NCBI GenBank assembly: GCA_037013495.1
Contig: CM072808.1
Location: 10,765,319 to 10,829,318, forward strand
From: Hippophae tibetana
Lineage: Eukaryota > Streptophyta > Magnoliopsida > Rosales > Elaeagnaceae
Reading direction: 5' to 3'
Length of the DNA stretch: 64,000 nucleotides
The first letter of the stretch is position 1. Each line of letters starts with the position of its first letter. The position numbers and the translations under genes are program-made. The notes beneath the pieces were generated by a model. That model was not told the DNA's origin. It made no database searches and saw nothing but the letters and a program-made list of their open reading frames with translations. This document shows, piece by piece, positions 1 through 12,129 of the stretch.

Positions 1-811
1 ATAATTGTAAAGAATCCATTAAAATTATACCTTAATAGAATCATTACAACAATTTGATGCTATTCTATTGCTAGAAAACCTCTAAACGGATTTGCATATC
101 TGTTTTAAATTAAAAACTAAAAATAAAAATAAAAATATAGCTAGTTCTTCCCAAAAAGAGAAAAACTTACCAATTAAAAACTACAAATTAAAATTTTTTA
201 GAGAGAGAATGCTAGAGAGATAAAGTACTAAAACAATTGTGTGTTTTGGAATGGGGGAAAAGGGTCCTTATATAGGTAAGGAAAAGGCAAAAAAGAGGAG
301 GGGGGAAATATTTTAAAATTTGAATTTGGACGCATTTGGATTGGTTGGTGCTCGTAAGGGGCACAAAAATCTTGGCAGATGGGTGGTTGGCATAGTAGAC
401 GGGTGGCTGGCGCACTTGGGACATAAAGAGAAGTGTGCATATATGTGTGGATGGTCAGTGATGTGTGGTGCACTACGCTTGTTTCTCGACGCGATGGGGA
501 GGCTACGCGCACAATTTTTTCCATTTTGACATTTTTACCTTTTGACCCATTTTGTCCACTTTTTCCATCTTTTTGACTTTTCCTCATTTATTTTCTCAAT
601 ATATTTGTGATGTATTACCTCCAGTATTTTTTTCTTTGAGTCTTTAAGTTATTTTTGAACTAATATACCTATAAAATAATAAAAAGTACCCATGATTCTG
701 AAAAGACAAATTTATATAAAAATATGACAAAATCATACAAAATATAAATCTATTTAATCAATTAAAGTACATTAAATCATTGTAATTTTAGTACTTCTTA
801 AGCACTCATCA
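1..811 (-). mobile_element. LTR, family A, minus strand, cut by the window start
   Basis: On the minus strand the unit starts at 811 with TGATGAGTGCT, the start of the LTRs at 20509 and 63609. Landmarks follow in the same order: an A/T-rich start, a run of GTCAA repeats (plus-strand 527-577), a GC-richer block (340-520), a TATA box (minus TATATAAGG near 268-276), then the R/U5-like part. Its 3' end lies before position 1. The base after 811 is LTR B, so this looks like an LTR inserted into an LTR B copy. The short open frames here are unrelated to any protein I know and are shadows. Confidence 0.8.
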
Positions 812-1290
812 AGAAACCATTCTGAGTCAATGCATGCTAAGTCAGTACCACCCGGTATAATGTGATTCATGAATACAGATGACGTGGCACCTTGGTGGAT
901 CGCAGGGAGTAATTGCATGACGAGAAGTGGTAGGGTTGTTTGACCACACTCTAAACTCAGATTGAATGTAATGTCCACATGTGTCACATATTTCTTCTCT
1001 CCTCACACGCAATGATTTATGATTCATTGTCCCTACTTATGTGGTGTCTGTGTGGCTTTCTCAATCAACTACTCTATTTACGTGGAAGCTTTTGATTGGT
1101 CCTGCTTTAAAAGTTCATAAGAAATATATAAGAATTCCAAAACAATCCCAAAAAAAAATCCAACAACTATATCTTCACCTTTATTCACTAACAAGTTTAT
1201 ATTTTAATATTTTTAGCCATAAAAATACTATTTATTGAGTAAAACATGTAAATATTTAGTAAACAAGTGCACTAATGACTCTACTTTCAT
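812..1290 (-). mobile_element. LTR family B fragment
   Basis: Matches 13150-13551 at many points: 'gagtcaa', 'tgtgattca', 'gatttatgattcattgt', the CACGTG-like stretches, 'cataaaaatacta' and 'gactctac'. In minus orientation its right end is the LTR start. It abuts a gag fragment directly, with no polypurine tract between, so one side has been lost. No coding content. Confidence 0.6.
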
Positions 1291-2145
1291 AGATGACATT
1301 TGAGTTGTAAGTGCCATGATATCATTTACCTCATGCACTTCAACTACTCTTATTATGGCTGTCGTTCTATCCATTGGCCATTGATAATTATTGCTAGCCA
1401 TTTTCTCAAGTAAATCATAAGCTTGATTGTAAGATTTGGCTAGCAAAGTTCCATTAGCGGATGCATCAATAATGGTTCTTATTGGAGCATTGAGAAAATT
1501 GTAGAAAGTATCCATTTGGATCCAATAAGAGATACCATGGTGAGGGAACTTCCTTAAAAATTCTTTGAATTTTTCCCATGCTTCATATAAGGATTCCTAT
1601 TCATATTGTTGGTAGGAGGTGATGTCATTAATAAGCTTGGAATTATTTATTGGTGGTAAATATTTCATCAAGAATTTCTCTACCAAATCATTCTAAGTTG
1701 TAATGGAATTTGGTGATAAAGAGCTAAGCCAAGCTTGAGCATGGTTTTACAAAAAGTAAGGGAATAAACAACTTTAATAAACAATCTAAGATGCAAATGA
1801 GGATCTTCTATTTGTATTCCATTGAATTGTCCAACTGTTTATAGCATTTGAAACATCATTGGCTTTAGTTCAAATTGATTAGATTGAATGTTGGGCCTTG
1901 TAATACTTGGATTCATCCCTTCCAACATAGGTAATGCATATTAATTTATAGCTCTATCCATATTATCCATTAAAGGATTCTAGTTGTTCAAATTTAGCTC
2001 ATTATTGTTAATTTATAATGGAATAGCCATTTCCTCTACTTGGGTGATGAATTTTTGGTTTCTTATTTATCTTAGAGTTTGCTCACTTTCTAGATCCAAA
2101 AGAAAAATTTATCCCTCATAGATTCTACTCATGCAATATACTCAA
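1291..2145 (-). pseudogene. Athila-type gag remnant
   Basis: The minus strand from 1515 to about 1291 reads a gag C-terminal core (FYNFLNAPIRTIIDASANG, then SNNYQWP and VHEVNDI), typical of Athila-branch gag. Upstream, to about 2000, further gag pieces are readable in other frames, including an N-terminal stretch with LEGMNPSITRPNIQ. Several stops and frameshifts separate the pieces, so no protein can be made. Gag would form the virus-like particle. The fragment is bounded on both sides by LTR B pieces. Confidence 0.75.
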
Positions 2146-2482
2146 TTGTTCAATGTCACGTGCACCGTGCTAACATGTTGCACTGCCTGTATCACCTACA
2201 TATGATGTTGTGCGATTGGCCCTCTCTACTTAAGTGGCATCCATGTGGCCTATCTGGTAGGCCTCCTTGCTTGTGTAGTATCCATGTGGCATCTCTTTGA
2301 TTCGTCTTGCATTAAAAAATTCATAAAAATCCAAAACAATTCCAAAAAATTCCCCAAAAATATATTTTCATCATTTTTCACTAGAAAGTTCATTTTTTTT
2401 AATAATTTCAACCCTAAAATACTACTTATTAAATTAAAAAGTAAACATTAATAAAAAAAGTGTACCTATGACTCTACTTTAA
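2146..2482 (-). mobile_element. LTR family B fragment
   Basis: Second partial LTR B copy, sharing the run 'attcataaaaatcc', a poly-A rich middle, and the end 'gtgtacctatgactctacttt' with the fragment ending near 1290. It separates a gypsy gag remnant from a copia pol remnant. No open frame of note. Confidence 0.55.
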
Positions 2483-3225
2483 TACAGCCATAAGATCCTC
2501 ATACCAATAATAAGGGGCTTGATTTAAGACATAAGCATTTCAAAATATTTTGGTTGCTCAACATATATTTCTTCTTTCATCACACCATTAAGGAAGGTAC
2601 TTTTTACATCCATTTGGTACAACTTGAACCTGATGTAACAAGCCAACACAGTTAGCAACCAAATAGACTTAAGATGAGAAACAAAAGAAAAATTCTCTTC
2701 AAAGTCAATTCCCTTAATTTGAGTGTATCCTTGAGCTACCAATCTTGACTTGTTTTTATCGATCACATTATTTTTGTCATCCTTATTATTTTAAAATCAT
2801 CTTGTACCAATTACATGCTTATCCCTTAGTCTAGGAACAAGATACCAAACATCATTCTCCTACAACTTATTAAGCTCTTCTTGTATGGAGGTTGACCAAT
2901 GTACTTCTTGCAAGGCTTCCTTAACATTTTTAGAAATGATGGTAGAAGTGTAGGACATTTAGTTCAATGTCTCTTGAATTTGATGCTTCATCTTCACACC
3001 TCACTCAAAATTTCTATATGTTAGAAAAATGAGAACCGCTTTCAATTTAGGGAGAGATGAACTTTGTAACCTTATGAGACTCAGTACTAGTAATGTTTAT
3101 TGGAAAATCCCCATCATATATGACTACGTCATCAATTCCACAGTGTTAAAAGCATCATTATCCTCTGACTCAACCATCTCTGTATCACCTTAGTCATTGA
3201 TAACAACATTCCTAAACTCCATCAC
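2483..3225 (-). pseudogene. Ty1/copia reverse transcriptase, N-terminal part
   Basis: Minus-strand translation gives the copia RT opening: a linker with WSTSIQEELNKLQENDVW and LVPR, then NKSRLVAQGYTQIKGIDFEE, then LYQMDVKSTFLNG with the first catalytic Asp (MDVKS). The longest open stretch is 2524-2766. Upstream, to about 3225, the acidic linker between integrase and RT is readable with stops. The rest of RT and RNase H is absent, cut by the LTR B piece at 2482. It belongs with the integrase piece at 4352-4870; the two are separated by an unrelated 1.1 kb block. Confidence 0.85.
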
Positions 3226-4351
3226 GATTGAAGTTCTTCAATTGAAGCCTAGTGGTAAGGAGCTAACCAACTTAAGGAAGGACGAACTCCATTGTTTCCC
3301 TTTGAATAAGGTCCCCTGGCCCTAACCTCTTAAGCAATATCTTACCTTCCATGATGAAGGAAGTCAAATCAAAATCCCCGAGACCAGAGCAAGAACCATG
3401 ACTAATTCACCTGTTCCTTTCTAGTCGAAAAGATCGGAGCCATTGCGGATGATTTAGATAGAGGGCGTAGGAAGGTGTAGGCATAAGCTTTCTAAGTTGG
3501 CGTACATCCCTACATTGCTCAACTCACAACAAGACCTTTGACGAAAAAAATGAAATCGAGGCATCGAAGCTCACTTCACAAAGTGTGGAGGGATGCCCTC
3601 TTTGTTGACCTTTCAGGATACATTTTGTAGTGTGAAGTTGGAAGCTCAACAGATCAAAGGTATGTCAAGGATAATAGGCTGATGACTCCTAAGAGCTCTT
3701 ATCGATGGAGTCGTTTGGCACCTCGATGTCGACTCATCACATCCTGGGGTTGAAGATGCTGAACTGCTTCCTGAACTCTGCTTCCTAAGTCATATCTTCC
3801 CATCTCTTTGCCTCATAGCATGATGGAATTTCCTACTCGAAAGAATCGAAGGGGCCTGTGTGTATGTGCAAGGGGCATTAGCTAGGCCATTTTCTTGCAG
3901 GAGTGCTAACGAATATCGATTGCTTGTTGAACCCTGTAAATGTGAATTGCGTGAAAGTAGGATATTCCAAGCGACTATTCTTGACGGGAAAATCTTTTTC
4001 CAATTTGACTATATGCTGGTTCAAATCTGGTGCCAAAAAGACGCTTTTTCTTGCAAGTCTCACGATTTTCATTGGACTTAATGAAAGTCCCTGATAAATG
4101 AGGAAAATCGCTCTTCCCATCAAATGTGAGAAGGAATCTCTAAAACCTCTCATTCCTCCTTACCCTAAGGGTGTCTCACTCTCACTATACAAGGTACACA
4201 CAGTTCAGTGGAGTATAAACAAAGGAGATGAGCATGCATAGCTGCGCAAAGTCAAACTTCGCGACGGAAGTAAGAAAGGCATGAGAGAAAGAAAGTTCTT
4301 GTTTCTGGGCATATCGATGGGAATAAGAGCAGGCAGTAAGTGAGGCAAATC
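3226..4351. other. 1.1 kb block of higher GC inserted in copia pol; possible organelle DNA
   Basis: Copia reading on the minus strand stops near 4352 (after FLGFSSY and its next few codons) and resumes near 3225. Between them, sampled 60-base lines have 40-45% G+C, against roughly one third in the flanks. I find no retrotransposon motif. The longest open frame is 3878-4153 (minus, 91 aa) and I do not recognise it. Base composition and the absence of long A/T runs resemble plant mitochondrial DNA, but that is inference and no mitochondrial gene was identified. Confidence 0.45.
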
Positions 4352-4870
4352 TATCTTTTTGGGACTATGTAAGCTCAATTGTAACTTGAAAACCCTAAGA
4401 AGATATAGAGGTTACTCTTTACTTCAAACTTGTTTAGATTCCTTTTATCTCTAAGAATGTAACAAATGCTTCCAAATACTCTTAGATGCTTGACAATAAT
4501 CTCTTCCCATGAAGAAGTTCATACAAAGATTGCCAGATACTGGGTCTTAAGAAATAATTTTTCAATGTATAAGAAGTAATATTCAAAGATTATGCCCAAA
4601 AATTCCTAACCAAATTCTTGCTAGCTAGCATTACTCTACCTATCTATTGAAAAACGTTTATTATTTCTGTCAACAATTCCATTATGTTGAGGAGCCTAAG
4701 GAGTGAAAAACTCATGTTGAATACAATGATTATCACTAAACGACTAAAACTTATAATTCTTTAATTCCTTACCATAGTTACTTCTAATCTTTATTATGCT
4801 TCTAATAGATCCACTTTTTCATTCTGAAGCATTATATATAGATACTTGTAGTTTTCAAAAGCTTGATATT
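4352..4870 (-). pseudogene. Ty1/copia integrase, C-terminal part
   Basis: The minus strand reads HEFFTP, then PQHNGIVDRNN around 4670-4740, the copia integrase region holding the catalytic Glu of DDE (here GIVDRN where the family usually has GVVERKN, so the Glu is Asp). Further on, at 4380-4500, it reads VKHLRVFGSICYILRD and NKFEVKSN..IFLGFS, the conserved post-integrase stretch. Several stops lie between. It ends where the 3226-4351 block begins. No copia LTR was found nearby. Confidence 0.8.
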
Positions 4871-4904
4871 TCTCGATGAACCATCACCTAAGTAAATATA
4901 GGGA

Positions 4905-5215
4905 AATTAGTGAAAACTCTATAAAAATAAAGCTATTGCATGGTTTTCATGCTTAATATTTATTTGTTTCATTAATTAGTATTGTTTCACTTAAAATGGC
5001 TAATTTAGATATCATGGTGAAAAGAGATAAAAATATAATTTTTAAGAATATTTTGAATTTTTTAAGGATTTTTGGTGAATTTTGTAATTCTTATGGATAT
5101 ATATAGAATTCAATGAAAATAAACTACATGGAAATACTTGAGAAACCCATGCCACATGTCACCCAAGTGTTACTTCCATGTTAAGAAATTCAACCTTTCG
5201 TAGCATCAACAACCA
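4905..5215 (+). mobile_element. LTR family B, 5' fragment of element J
   Basis: Aligns with the 3' LTR start at 10688: 'aactctat', 'aaaaatataattttt', 'gaatattttg', 'ggatatata', and the 'catgccacatgtcaccc' segment. Only the first 300 bases remain; the rest of the LTR, the primer site and the gag start are missing, and gag follows at about 5220. Confidence 0.6.
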
Positions 5216-5219
5216 CATC

Positions 5220-6360
5220 AACTAAAACCTTACATCATAGATGGGAGGAATTGGTATATAAATTCTAAGCGAAGTACTCCCATCTTTCCAATATGGCTAA
5301 GATGAGGAACATTATATCCTTTGTTTAATTTGATTGGGAATCTTTTAATGAGCCTTGGAAAATATTTAAAGAGTTTCTTCAAAAATGTCCACGCCATGGT
5401 CTTCCAACATAGATGAAAGTTCAAACCTTTTATATTGGTTTTTTAGTACAAGCAAGGACAATTATAGATGTGGATGTGAGTGGTGCTATTATAGGGAAGA
5501 CTGAGTAAGAGTCATTAGGCTAGGTAAGGGAGATGGAATAATTGTTATCAGTGGTCAACAAAGAGGATTCCGACAAGGTGACTAGTTGGTGTAAATGAAG
5601 TGGAAGAAATATCAAGTATTATAACTCAATTGTCTACATTATTGTTAAATAAGATAATAATGTGGGAAAGGTAAATATGGTAAAAACTTCACTCTTAGTG
5701 TGTAATGTTTGTAATTGGAATCATAGACATGATTATTATGGATATTACCTAGAGTCGGTTAATTTTGTTGGGAATCTTAACCCTTCAATATTCTCATCCA
5801 AGCTTCTCATGGAGCAACAATAAAAATTTAGGAAGTGGGCCCTCAAATCGACCAACATTTCCACCATCAAGTTTCCAACAGCCTACCTTATTGAAGAAAC
5901 CAACCATAGATGACAAGTTTGATGCTATGATGGGTATGATGAATGGTTTTAAGGGTCGTATTGATTCTCAATGTGAGGTATTAAGAAATAAGTTGGATGG
6001 TTGGATTGATAAGTTAAAATATACATATAGAACCTCGATCCAAAACTTGGATATTCAAATAGGGAAATTGGTCCAATCACTTCACCCAAAACAACAAGTA
6101 ACTCTTCCAAGTGGTACCATACTTAATCCTAAAAGAGAAGGTAAAGAACATTGTGAAGCTATCACTCTTTGTTGTGGTAATTAGTTAGGACTAGATAAGG
6201 AGGGAGTTGAAGAAAAAGGGTTGAAAAGTTAGATGTAAGAAAGGGTGAAGTAAGGGAGAAAGGAGAACAAGAAAACTTATACTCACAAGTTGAATCTTGC
6301 ATACACCTTCACATCACCACATCCCCAAAGATTCAAAAAGAATGTGATAGATAATCAATT
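5220..6360 (+). pseudogene. Athila-type gag remnant of element J
   Basis: Broken frames carry the gag core: NEPWKIFKEFLQKCPRHGLP, a FYIGF motif and a decayed IIDVDVSGA. The open frame 5765-6184 carries the C-terminal part: SNRPTFPP, a region homologous to the IQNLDIQIGKL coiled coil, and TLPSGTILNPKREGKEHCEAIT. The usual zinc knuckle is not intact. Many stops. Next in order should be protease, but the reading passes from the gag end directly to the protease-RT linker. Confidence 0.75.
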
Positions 6361-7535
6361 CTCAAAAGGAATTATCTTCATTAAGGCCATTGATTTCTAT
6401 GTTGATGATTAATTGTGTAAGAATAGTTATTGCAATGTTTTGATTAACAATTGAGGAGATGATATGGACTTAAATAACGATGTTGTGGATTTTGTGAAAT
6501 TAATGAAGGCTTTGCCTCCTTGTGTTGCGATTAATTCTTTTGATGAAAATTTGAAAGATAGGTCTTCTCTTAACTCATCTATTGAAGAGCCCCCTAAGTA
6601 AGAGCTTAAGCCATTGCCTATTCATATCAAATTTTCTTATTTGGGATATGGTGACACACTACTGGTAATCATTTCTTTGGCACTCACCATGGAACAATAG
6701 GGAAAGGCATTGGCGGTGTTAAAATAAAAGGGAGTAGCTATTGGGTGTTCCTTAACTTTCATCAATGGAGATCATCCTTCCATTTGTATACATTAAATCT
6801 TGATGGAGAAGGTGATTGTTCCTTCTAAGGATGCACAAAGAAGATTGAATCGTGTAATGAAATATGTTGTGAAAAATAAGATTATTAAGAGTTAGAGCTG
6901 GGTATTATTTACCCTACATTTTACAGCAAATAGGTTAGTATGGTTCAAGTTTTTCCAAAAGAAGGTGGCACAACCGTAGCAGTGAAAAAATATAATGATC
7001 TAATCCTAGCAAGAATGATAATTGGATGGAGAGTTTGAATGGATTATCGAAAGGTTAATAAGGGGACTAGAAAAGATCGTTTCTATTTCTTCAATTTTAT
7101 AGACCAAACACTTGATAGATTAGTGAGGTATGAGTTCTATTGTATTCACTTATCCTTATGGGACATTTTCTATTTAAGGAATTCTATTCTCATTGTGTAA
7201 TTCCCTTCCACTTTTCAACGATGGATGATAGCTATATTTTTAGACATGGTAGAGTACATTTTAGAGGTAGTTATGGATGATTTTATAATGTTTGGTAATT
7301 CGTTCAATGTTTGCTTGCATCATCTTTCTCTTATCTTGCAAAGGTGTGAAGAAATCATTTTGGTTTAAATTGGTAGAAGTGTCACTTCATACTGAATGAA
7401 GGTATGATTAGAGTTTCATCCAAAGGAATTAATATCGATAGAGCCAAAATTATAGTGATTGAAAAGTTTCCTCTACAAATCACTGTGAGAGTGGTGGCGG
7501 ACTTTCTTTATTCATACCAAATTTTATAAAAATTT
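6361..7535 (+). pseudogene. Reverse transcriptase remnant of element J (protease missing)
   Basis: Readable in pieces: SSIEEPPK.ELKPLP and KFSYLGYGDTL (linker before RT), a degenerate core with NDNWMESLNG, then VVMDDFIMFGNSF at about 7265-7305, the RT catalytic motif with both Asp kept. A thumb-like stretch follows (ISSKGINIDRAKI). Stops and frameshifts throughout. The DLGAS protease found in F, K, A3 and A4 is absent here: about 0.5 kb has been lost near 6360-6420. Confidence 0.75.
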
Positions 7536-7950
7536 ATCCAAGATATATAAGCCTCTTTGCAATTTATTTGGGAAAGATAAATCATTCAAGTTTGATAAAG
7601 CTTGTTTAGAAGCCTTCTATGTGTTGAAGAAGATATTGGTGATGGAAATCGTGGTTATGGCTATGAATTGGAGTCAACTTTTGAATTAATGTGTGGTGGT
7701 TCAGATTATGCAATCGGAGAAATTTTGGTACAACCAATGTAAATATTTTCGTGCCATTTATTATGCAAGTGCAACCTTTAATGATTCCCAAGTCAACTAT
7801 AAAACCATGGAGAAGGAGCTCTCAGAAGTATGCTTCACCTTTGAGAAATTTCAATTGTATCAATTTGGTATGAAAGTCATTAAGCGCATGGACCATTCAA
7901 CACTCATATACCTATTGGGTAAAAGGATGCAAAATCTCAATTGATTACTT
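7536..7950 (+). pseudogene. RNase H remnant of element J
   Basis: Reads NLFGKD, FKFDKACLEAF, then IYYASATFNDSQVNYKTMEKEL and CFTFEKFQLYQFGMKV. This is the RT-RNase H connection and RNase H fold of Ty3/gypsy pol. The open frame 7693-7944 carries the second half. It is the only copy here in which the segment before the 'NYT/NYK' motif is contiguous with what follows, so it is a useful reference for the deletions in A3, F and A2. Confidence 0.75.
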
Positions 7951-9135
7951 GGGTTCTTCTTCTTCTTTCTTAATAATTTGACTAAGAAATAAGAGATCAG
8001 AAAGGTTCAAAGAACTTAGTGGTAGTTTATTTCCTTGGTTACCATGCTTATGGGATGATTCCACCAGATTTATCTTGAAGTGGTTTTTTAAGATATAGTA
8101 GGTTGTATTTATAGGATGAGCCATTGTTTCTCAAAACATGTTCCAATAGGATTGTCAGAAGATGTATTTCTATTGAGGAGGTTAGAGATATACTTAAAGT
8201 ATTGTCATGCTTTGGAGTACATAAGGATACTTTGGAAGAGCAAGAACGATGGAAATGCTACTTGCATTGAGATTTTATTATCCATCCATCTTTGAGGACG
8301 AATATGATTTTTTTAAAAGTTGTTATAGGTGTCAAAGGGTGGGTAATCTTTTAAGATAGCATGAAATGCCTTTGAAGAGTATCTTGGAAGTGGAGTTGTT
8401 TGATGTGTGGGGCAATAGAGTTTATTGGATTGTTTGTATCATAATATGTGAACAATTACATTTTAGTAGTTATGGACTATATGTCCAAATGGGTTGAAAC
8501 TATGGTATTGCCAACTAATAATGCTAAAGTGGTGGTTTGATTTTTGAAGAAATCTTTACGAGATTTGGAACACCATATGCCATTATAAGTGATGAGGAAA
8601 GTCATTTTTGCAATAGAACATTTCAATCTTTGCTTGCAAAATTTGTTGTCAAGTAAAAAGTGGTATCTCTCTACCATCCCTAAAAAATGGGCAAATGGAG
8701 GCCTCTAACTGATAGTTAAAAAGAATCATAAAAAACAACTATTTGGATGATTGCATATTCACTTGTTTATAGGAAGCCATGTCATCTTCTGATGGGACTA
8801 AAGCATAAGGCTTTTTTAGTCTTGAAAGTGTTGAATACGAAGATGAAGTTGGCTGGTGAGAGGAAGATGTTGCAATTGAATGACTTTGATGAACTCTTTC
8901 TCTTTGCTTATGAGCACCAAGATCTACAAGGAGAAAACTAAGTAATAACATGACAAGAAGATTATGGATTGCCACTTTGAACTGGGCAATAAAGTTTTTT
9001 TTTTATTTAATTCTCGATTAATTTTTTTTTGTGTAAGCTCAAATATAAATGATGGGGTCCTTTTAACATCACTAAAGTATTCTCCTATGATGCGGTGGAA
9101 TTGGAAAATAATGTTAAGAAGCAATTTTTGGTGAA
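7951..9135 (+). pseudogene. Integrase remnant of element J
   Basis: Pieces of Ty3/gypsy integrase in several frames: [38 protein letters not shown], and the C-terminal part at 8747-8941 (SLVYRKPCHL, LKHKAFL, RKMLQLNDFDEL). The stretch after it corresponds to the strand-rich C-terminal domain. Stops and frameshifts exclude activity. Followed by the conserved post-pol motif around 9225-9275. Confidence 0.75.
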
Positions 9136-10673
9136 GTGACAAAGGCTCAAGCATTATTATGGAGGAAGAGTAAAGAGATTCAAGTGCATTTTCAAATTGG
9201 ATACCTTGGATCATGGTGATTGGAGAAAGGAAAAGTCGGGCCAACGACAATAAAAAGTGGTGCTTGTTGAAAAGCAATCCAAATTTGGATGAACTAATAA
9301 GTTTTTTTTGGTAGGTAATAAAGAGGAGCATTGGTGGAAGTAGGAGATTGAAGTTTTGGATGTCTGCACATCTAGTTTTGAGGGAGTTTTCTATCCTTTG
9401 TTGTCTTTTCATTCCTTTATTGCATATTGGGGATATTACGAATGTTAAGTTTTAGGGTAGGGAAACTTTTGTTTCTCTTGTTAGTAATCAGGTTGTTGGT
9501 GTTGAATTTTGATGATTTTTTTGCTTTATTTAGGGGTATTGTGCTATGTCGTTGTTGGTGAATAACATGTGAAATGAATTTAATAGGGACATACTAATTA
9601 TATGTGGATTTTATGCATACGACTAGGGTTGAAATTTGAGAGTTATGTCATGTGTATTCATTGAGTGCTTGAATGGCTTGATTTTTTTAACTTGAAATGC
9701 TCCATTCTATATGCACATGCCATAACTTTGTGAATTTGTGTGCTTATTTTGAGAAGTTTGTGTGGAATTCATGTATCAATGATTTATGCGTATATAACAA
9801 CCTTTAGAATCCACATTATATTCTCTTGACTAGGTCCTACTTAAATCGAAAGGGAATTTAGGTAGGTTTTGGATCATTTGAGTTTTTCAAGCCACCATTG
9901 ATTATTTATGTTCTTAGGTACCCATTTTTGAGATTTTATGTTGACAATTTATTTCATTTCACCTATATATATTAATCTAGTCGAAATGATAAATCCCACT
10001 TACCTTATACATCCTTAGTTGAGTTTCTATTGTGATATATGTTGAGTTTGTGTGTTTTGGGTAATATGTTGCTTATACTTTTGGGTCAAAAAATATATAT
10101 TTAAACTAGTAGAAAATGATAGCTATACCATTTTCTAGTAAAACAAAATAAAGAAAAAAATGATTGACTTTGGGGTGTAGTTCTCACACAAAACAATATT
10201 ATTACTAAATAAAGTTTAGGAAATAAAGAAAAAAATAAGAAGACTAAGTTGATATCAACTCATTTGTTAATTGTTCTTAATTAATTAGCTAAGGGTATGT
10301 TGAGATCAAATATTTCCTCTCTCACCTACCCATACCTTAGCCTAACAATAAAGGTTTTGAAATATCTATTCATTTCAATCTAAGTTTGCATTTACATTAG
10401 TTGAGAGAGAGGCTAAATGTGGATTATGAGGTTTGGTATAATTTTTGACTATTTTCTATTTGATTGTTTCCTTTAAGCATATCTTGATGTCATATGAAGT
10501 AAACTATTTTGGCAGACCACACACATGGAGTAAGTCATCTAAAAAATTTCTCATACCCTTACATGAATACATTACAGATTAACCATATGTATATCTAGCT
10601 TGAGCATATTGGTTAATCTATGAGAGTTTTAAGTAGTTTATTTAGTTTATTTTACTTGGAACAAGCAAAATAT
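9136..10673 (+). other. 3' non-coding region of element J
   Basis: Begins with a decayed copy of the post-pol motif (9228-9275, 'ccaacgacaataaaaagtgg..gcttgttg') and a decayed copy of the 3' stem-loop plus G-rich tract (9419-9470, 'gcatattggggatatta' then 'ttagggtaggg'). The rest is T-rich with no recognisable coding. No env-like reading was found here. Confidence 0.6.
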
Positions 10674-10687
10674 TAAGTTTAAGGTTG
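10674..10687 (+). other. Polypurine tract, element J
   Basis: The purine-biased run taagtttaaggttg directly precedes the LTR start TGATAATTCTATG. It matches the tract taagtttggggttg of F (13552-13569, minus) at the same place. It would prime plus-strand DNA synthesis. Confidence 0.65.
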
Positions 10688-11254
10688 TGATAATTCTATG
10701 AAAATAGAGTTCTTGCATCATTTTCATTCTTTATATATACTTGTTTAATTAATTAAATGGTGTTTTATACTTCAAATTTCATTTTGAGGTAATAAGGTGA
10801 AAAATGAATAAAAATATAATTTTTTGAAATATTTTAGGGATTTTTGTGAATTCTTAAATGCATGTGGATATATAAAGAATCATCATGAGATGGCTTTAAA
10901 AAATTTCATAAATCCAATGGAAATATGCCATGTGGTAAAACATTAACAACCCGTTATAAGTGTCATCCAAGTTTTACTTTCGTGTTCCAAAATTCTGCCA
11001 TTCGTTGCGTCAGATAGCATGTTTGCAAAAACTTCGATTACATAGAGATTAGTGTGTCGCTAGGTTAACATGTATCAATAATGTCAATGATGAACATCTA
11101 CTTCACCTACCATATGTCGTGTGTGCATTCTATTTGTGTTTTTCCCATGACGCATGTCTTTTATCTAAGGATTAGAACCAAATTTTAGCCAATTTTCTCT
11201 CCTTTTTCATTTGAACCTTTAATCCAATACTAATCTAACAATCCAGATTTCATT
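10688..11254 (+). mobile_element. 3' LTR of element J, family B, truncated
   Basis: Starts TGATAATTCTATGAAAATAG right after the polypurine tract. Shares with the F LTR the order 'aaaaatataatttttt', 'gaatattttag', 'tatataaag', and a CACATGG/TGCGTC-rich part. About 570 bases are recognisable; then repeat R1 takes over, so the promoter and R/U5 are missing. Confidence 0.65.
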
Positions 11255-12095
11255 TGAGTCATGTAAGTATTATAAGTCTTTTATATTAGTGTTTGCATTC
11301 TCATGTTCAAAACATGAAGCCTGTTTATTTTAATCAATGCATTTTCTTCCTTTATGTAAGGTTGGTTAATGAAGGTTTAGTAATTCACACATTATTAGTT
11401 AGATACACTCTATATGCAAGCATTCTTACTTATGCAACATGATTTTTTTCTTAGTATGCATGCTAGATTATGTCATTTATGATTTATTTAATTTAACTTG
11501 TAGTATTTGTGAAAAATTACTTAACAATTTTTGAAATAAAAAATCACTTTTTAGAGTGCTCGTTGACCTAGCTCGCCATCCTTGGTTAGTGAGGTGTTAT
11601 AGGTATTACCCTCATCCTATGTGGTATTACTCTTACTAACCTAGGGCTGGCAAGGTAGTGGGTAAGCCCCAAGTAGTTGAGAAGTTTATTATAAATACCC
11701 TTTCCATTAATGCTCTAATAATTAGAAAATTTGAAGCAAAGCTCTCTCAAATTTAAATCTTTTTTTCTTGATTTTAGTTCACGTTTAACTCAAGTGTTTG
11801 TTTGGTATTTGTGAGTTGTGCTTGTGTGAATGAAAGCAATTTATCAAATTGCGATAAGTTATATCAGTGAGTCCCTTAGATGGTGTTTACTAGTTGGGTT
11901 TGTTGTTGAGGTGATTTTCTCTTTGTTTTACTATTGATTGTGGGTGACCGATCAATCACACTATTGTGTATAATTGGGCTCCAAGGGAGATCCAAATTCT
12001 CTCGTTGAATCAAAGTTGTTATAGAGGTAGAGAGCAAGGGTAGCATAGGTAGTTATGGCTAATTGTCCTGACTAATAAAGGTATTCTCGTGTTGA
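11255..12095 (+). repeat. Repeat R1, LTR-like, class unknown
   Basis: Shares long stretches with 44603-45290 ('gtgagttgtg', 'gataagttatat.agtgag', 'gggctccaa.ggaga', 'cacataggtagtta.ggc') and with 41673-41887 ('aacaatttttg', 'ggtgag.tggt'). It includes a segment with 'ttggttagtgaggt' and 'gcaaggtagtgggtaagcccc'. This resembles LTRs of other Ty3/gypsy groups but no terminus or primer site could be fixed. A short sequence near 12005-12030 is repeated at 12088-12120. Confidence 0.45.
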
Positions 12096-12129
12096 ATAAA
12101 AGTTGTTATAAATGTACAAAGCAAGGTAA

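Noticed and set aside
3878-4153. 91-aa minus frame in the higher-GC block as a real gene
   Set aside because: No family recognised, overlapping plus-strand frames of similar length, and no start context. Kept only as part of the unexplained block.
5230-5424. Minus-strand 64-aa frame
   Set aside because: Shadow of the plus-strand gag of element J.
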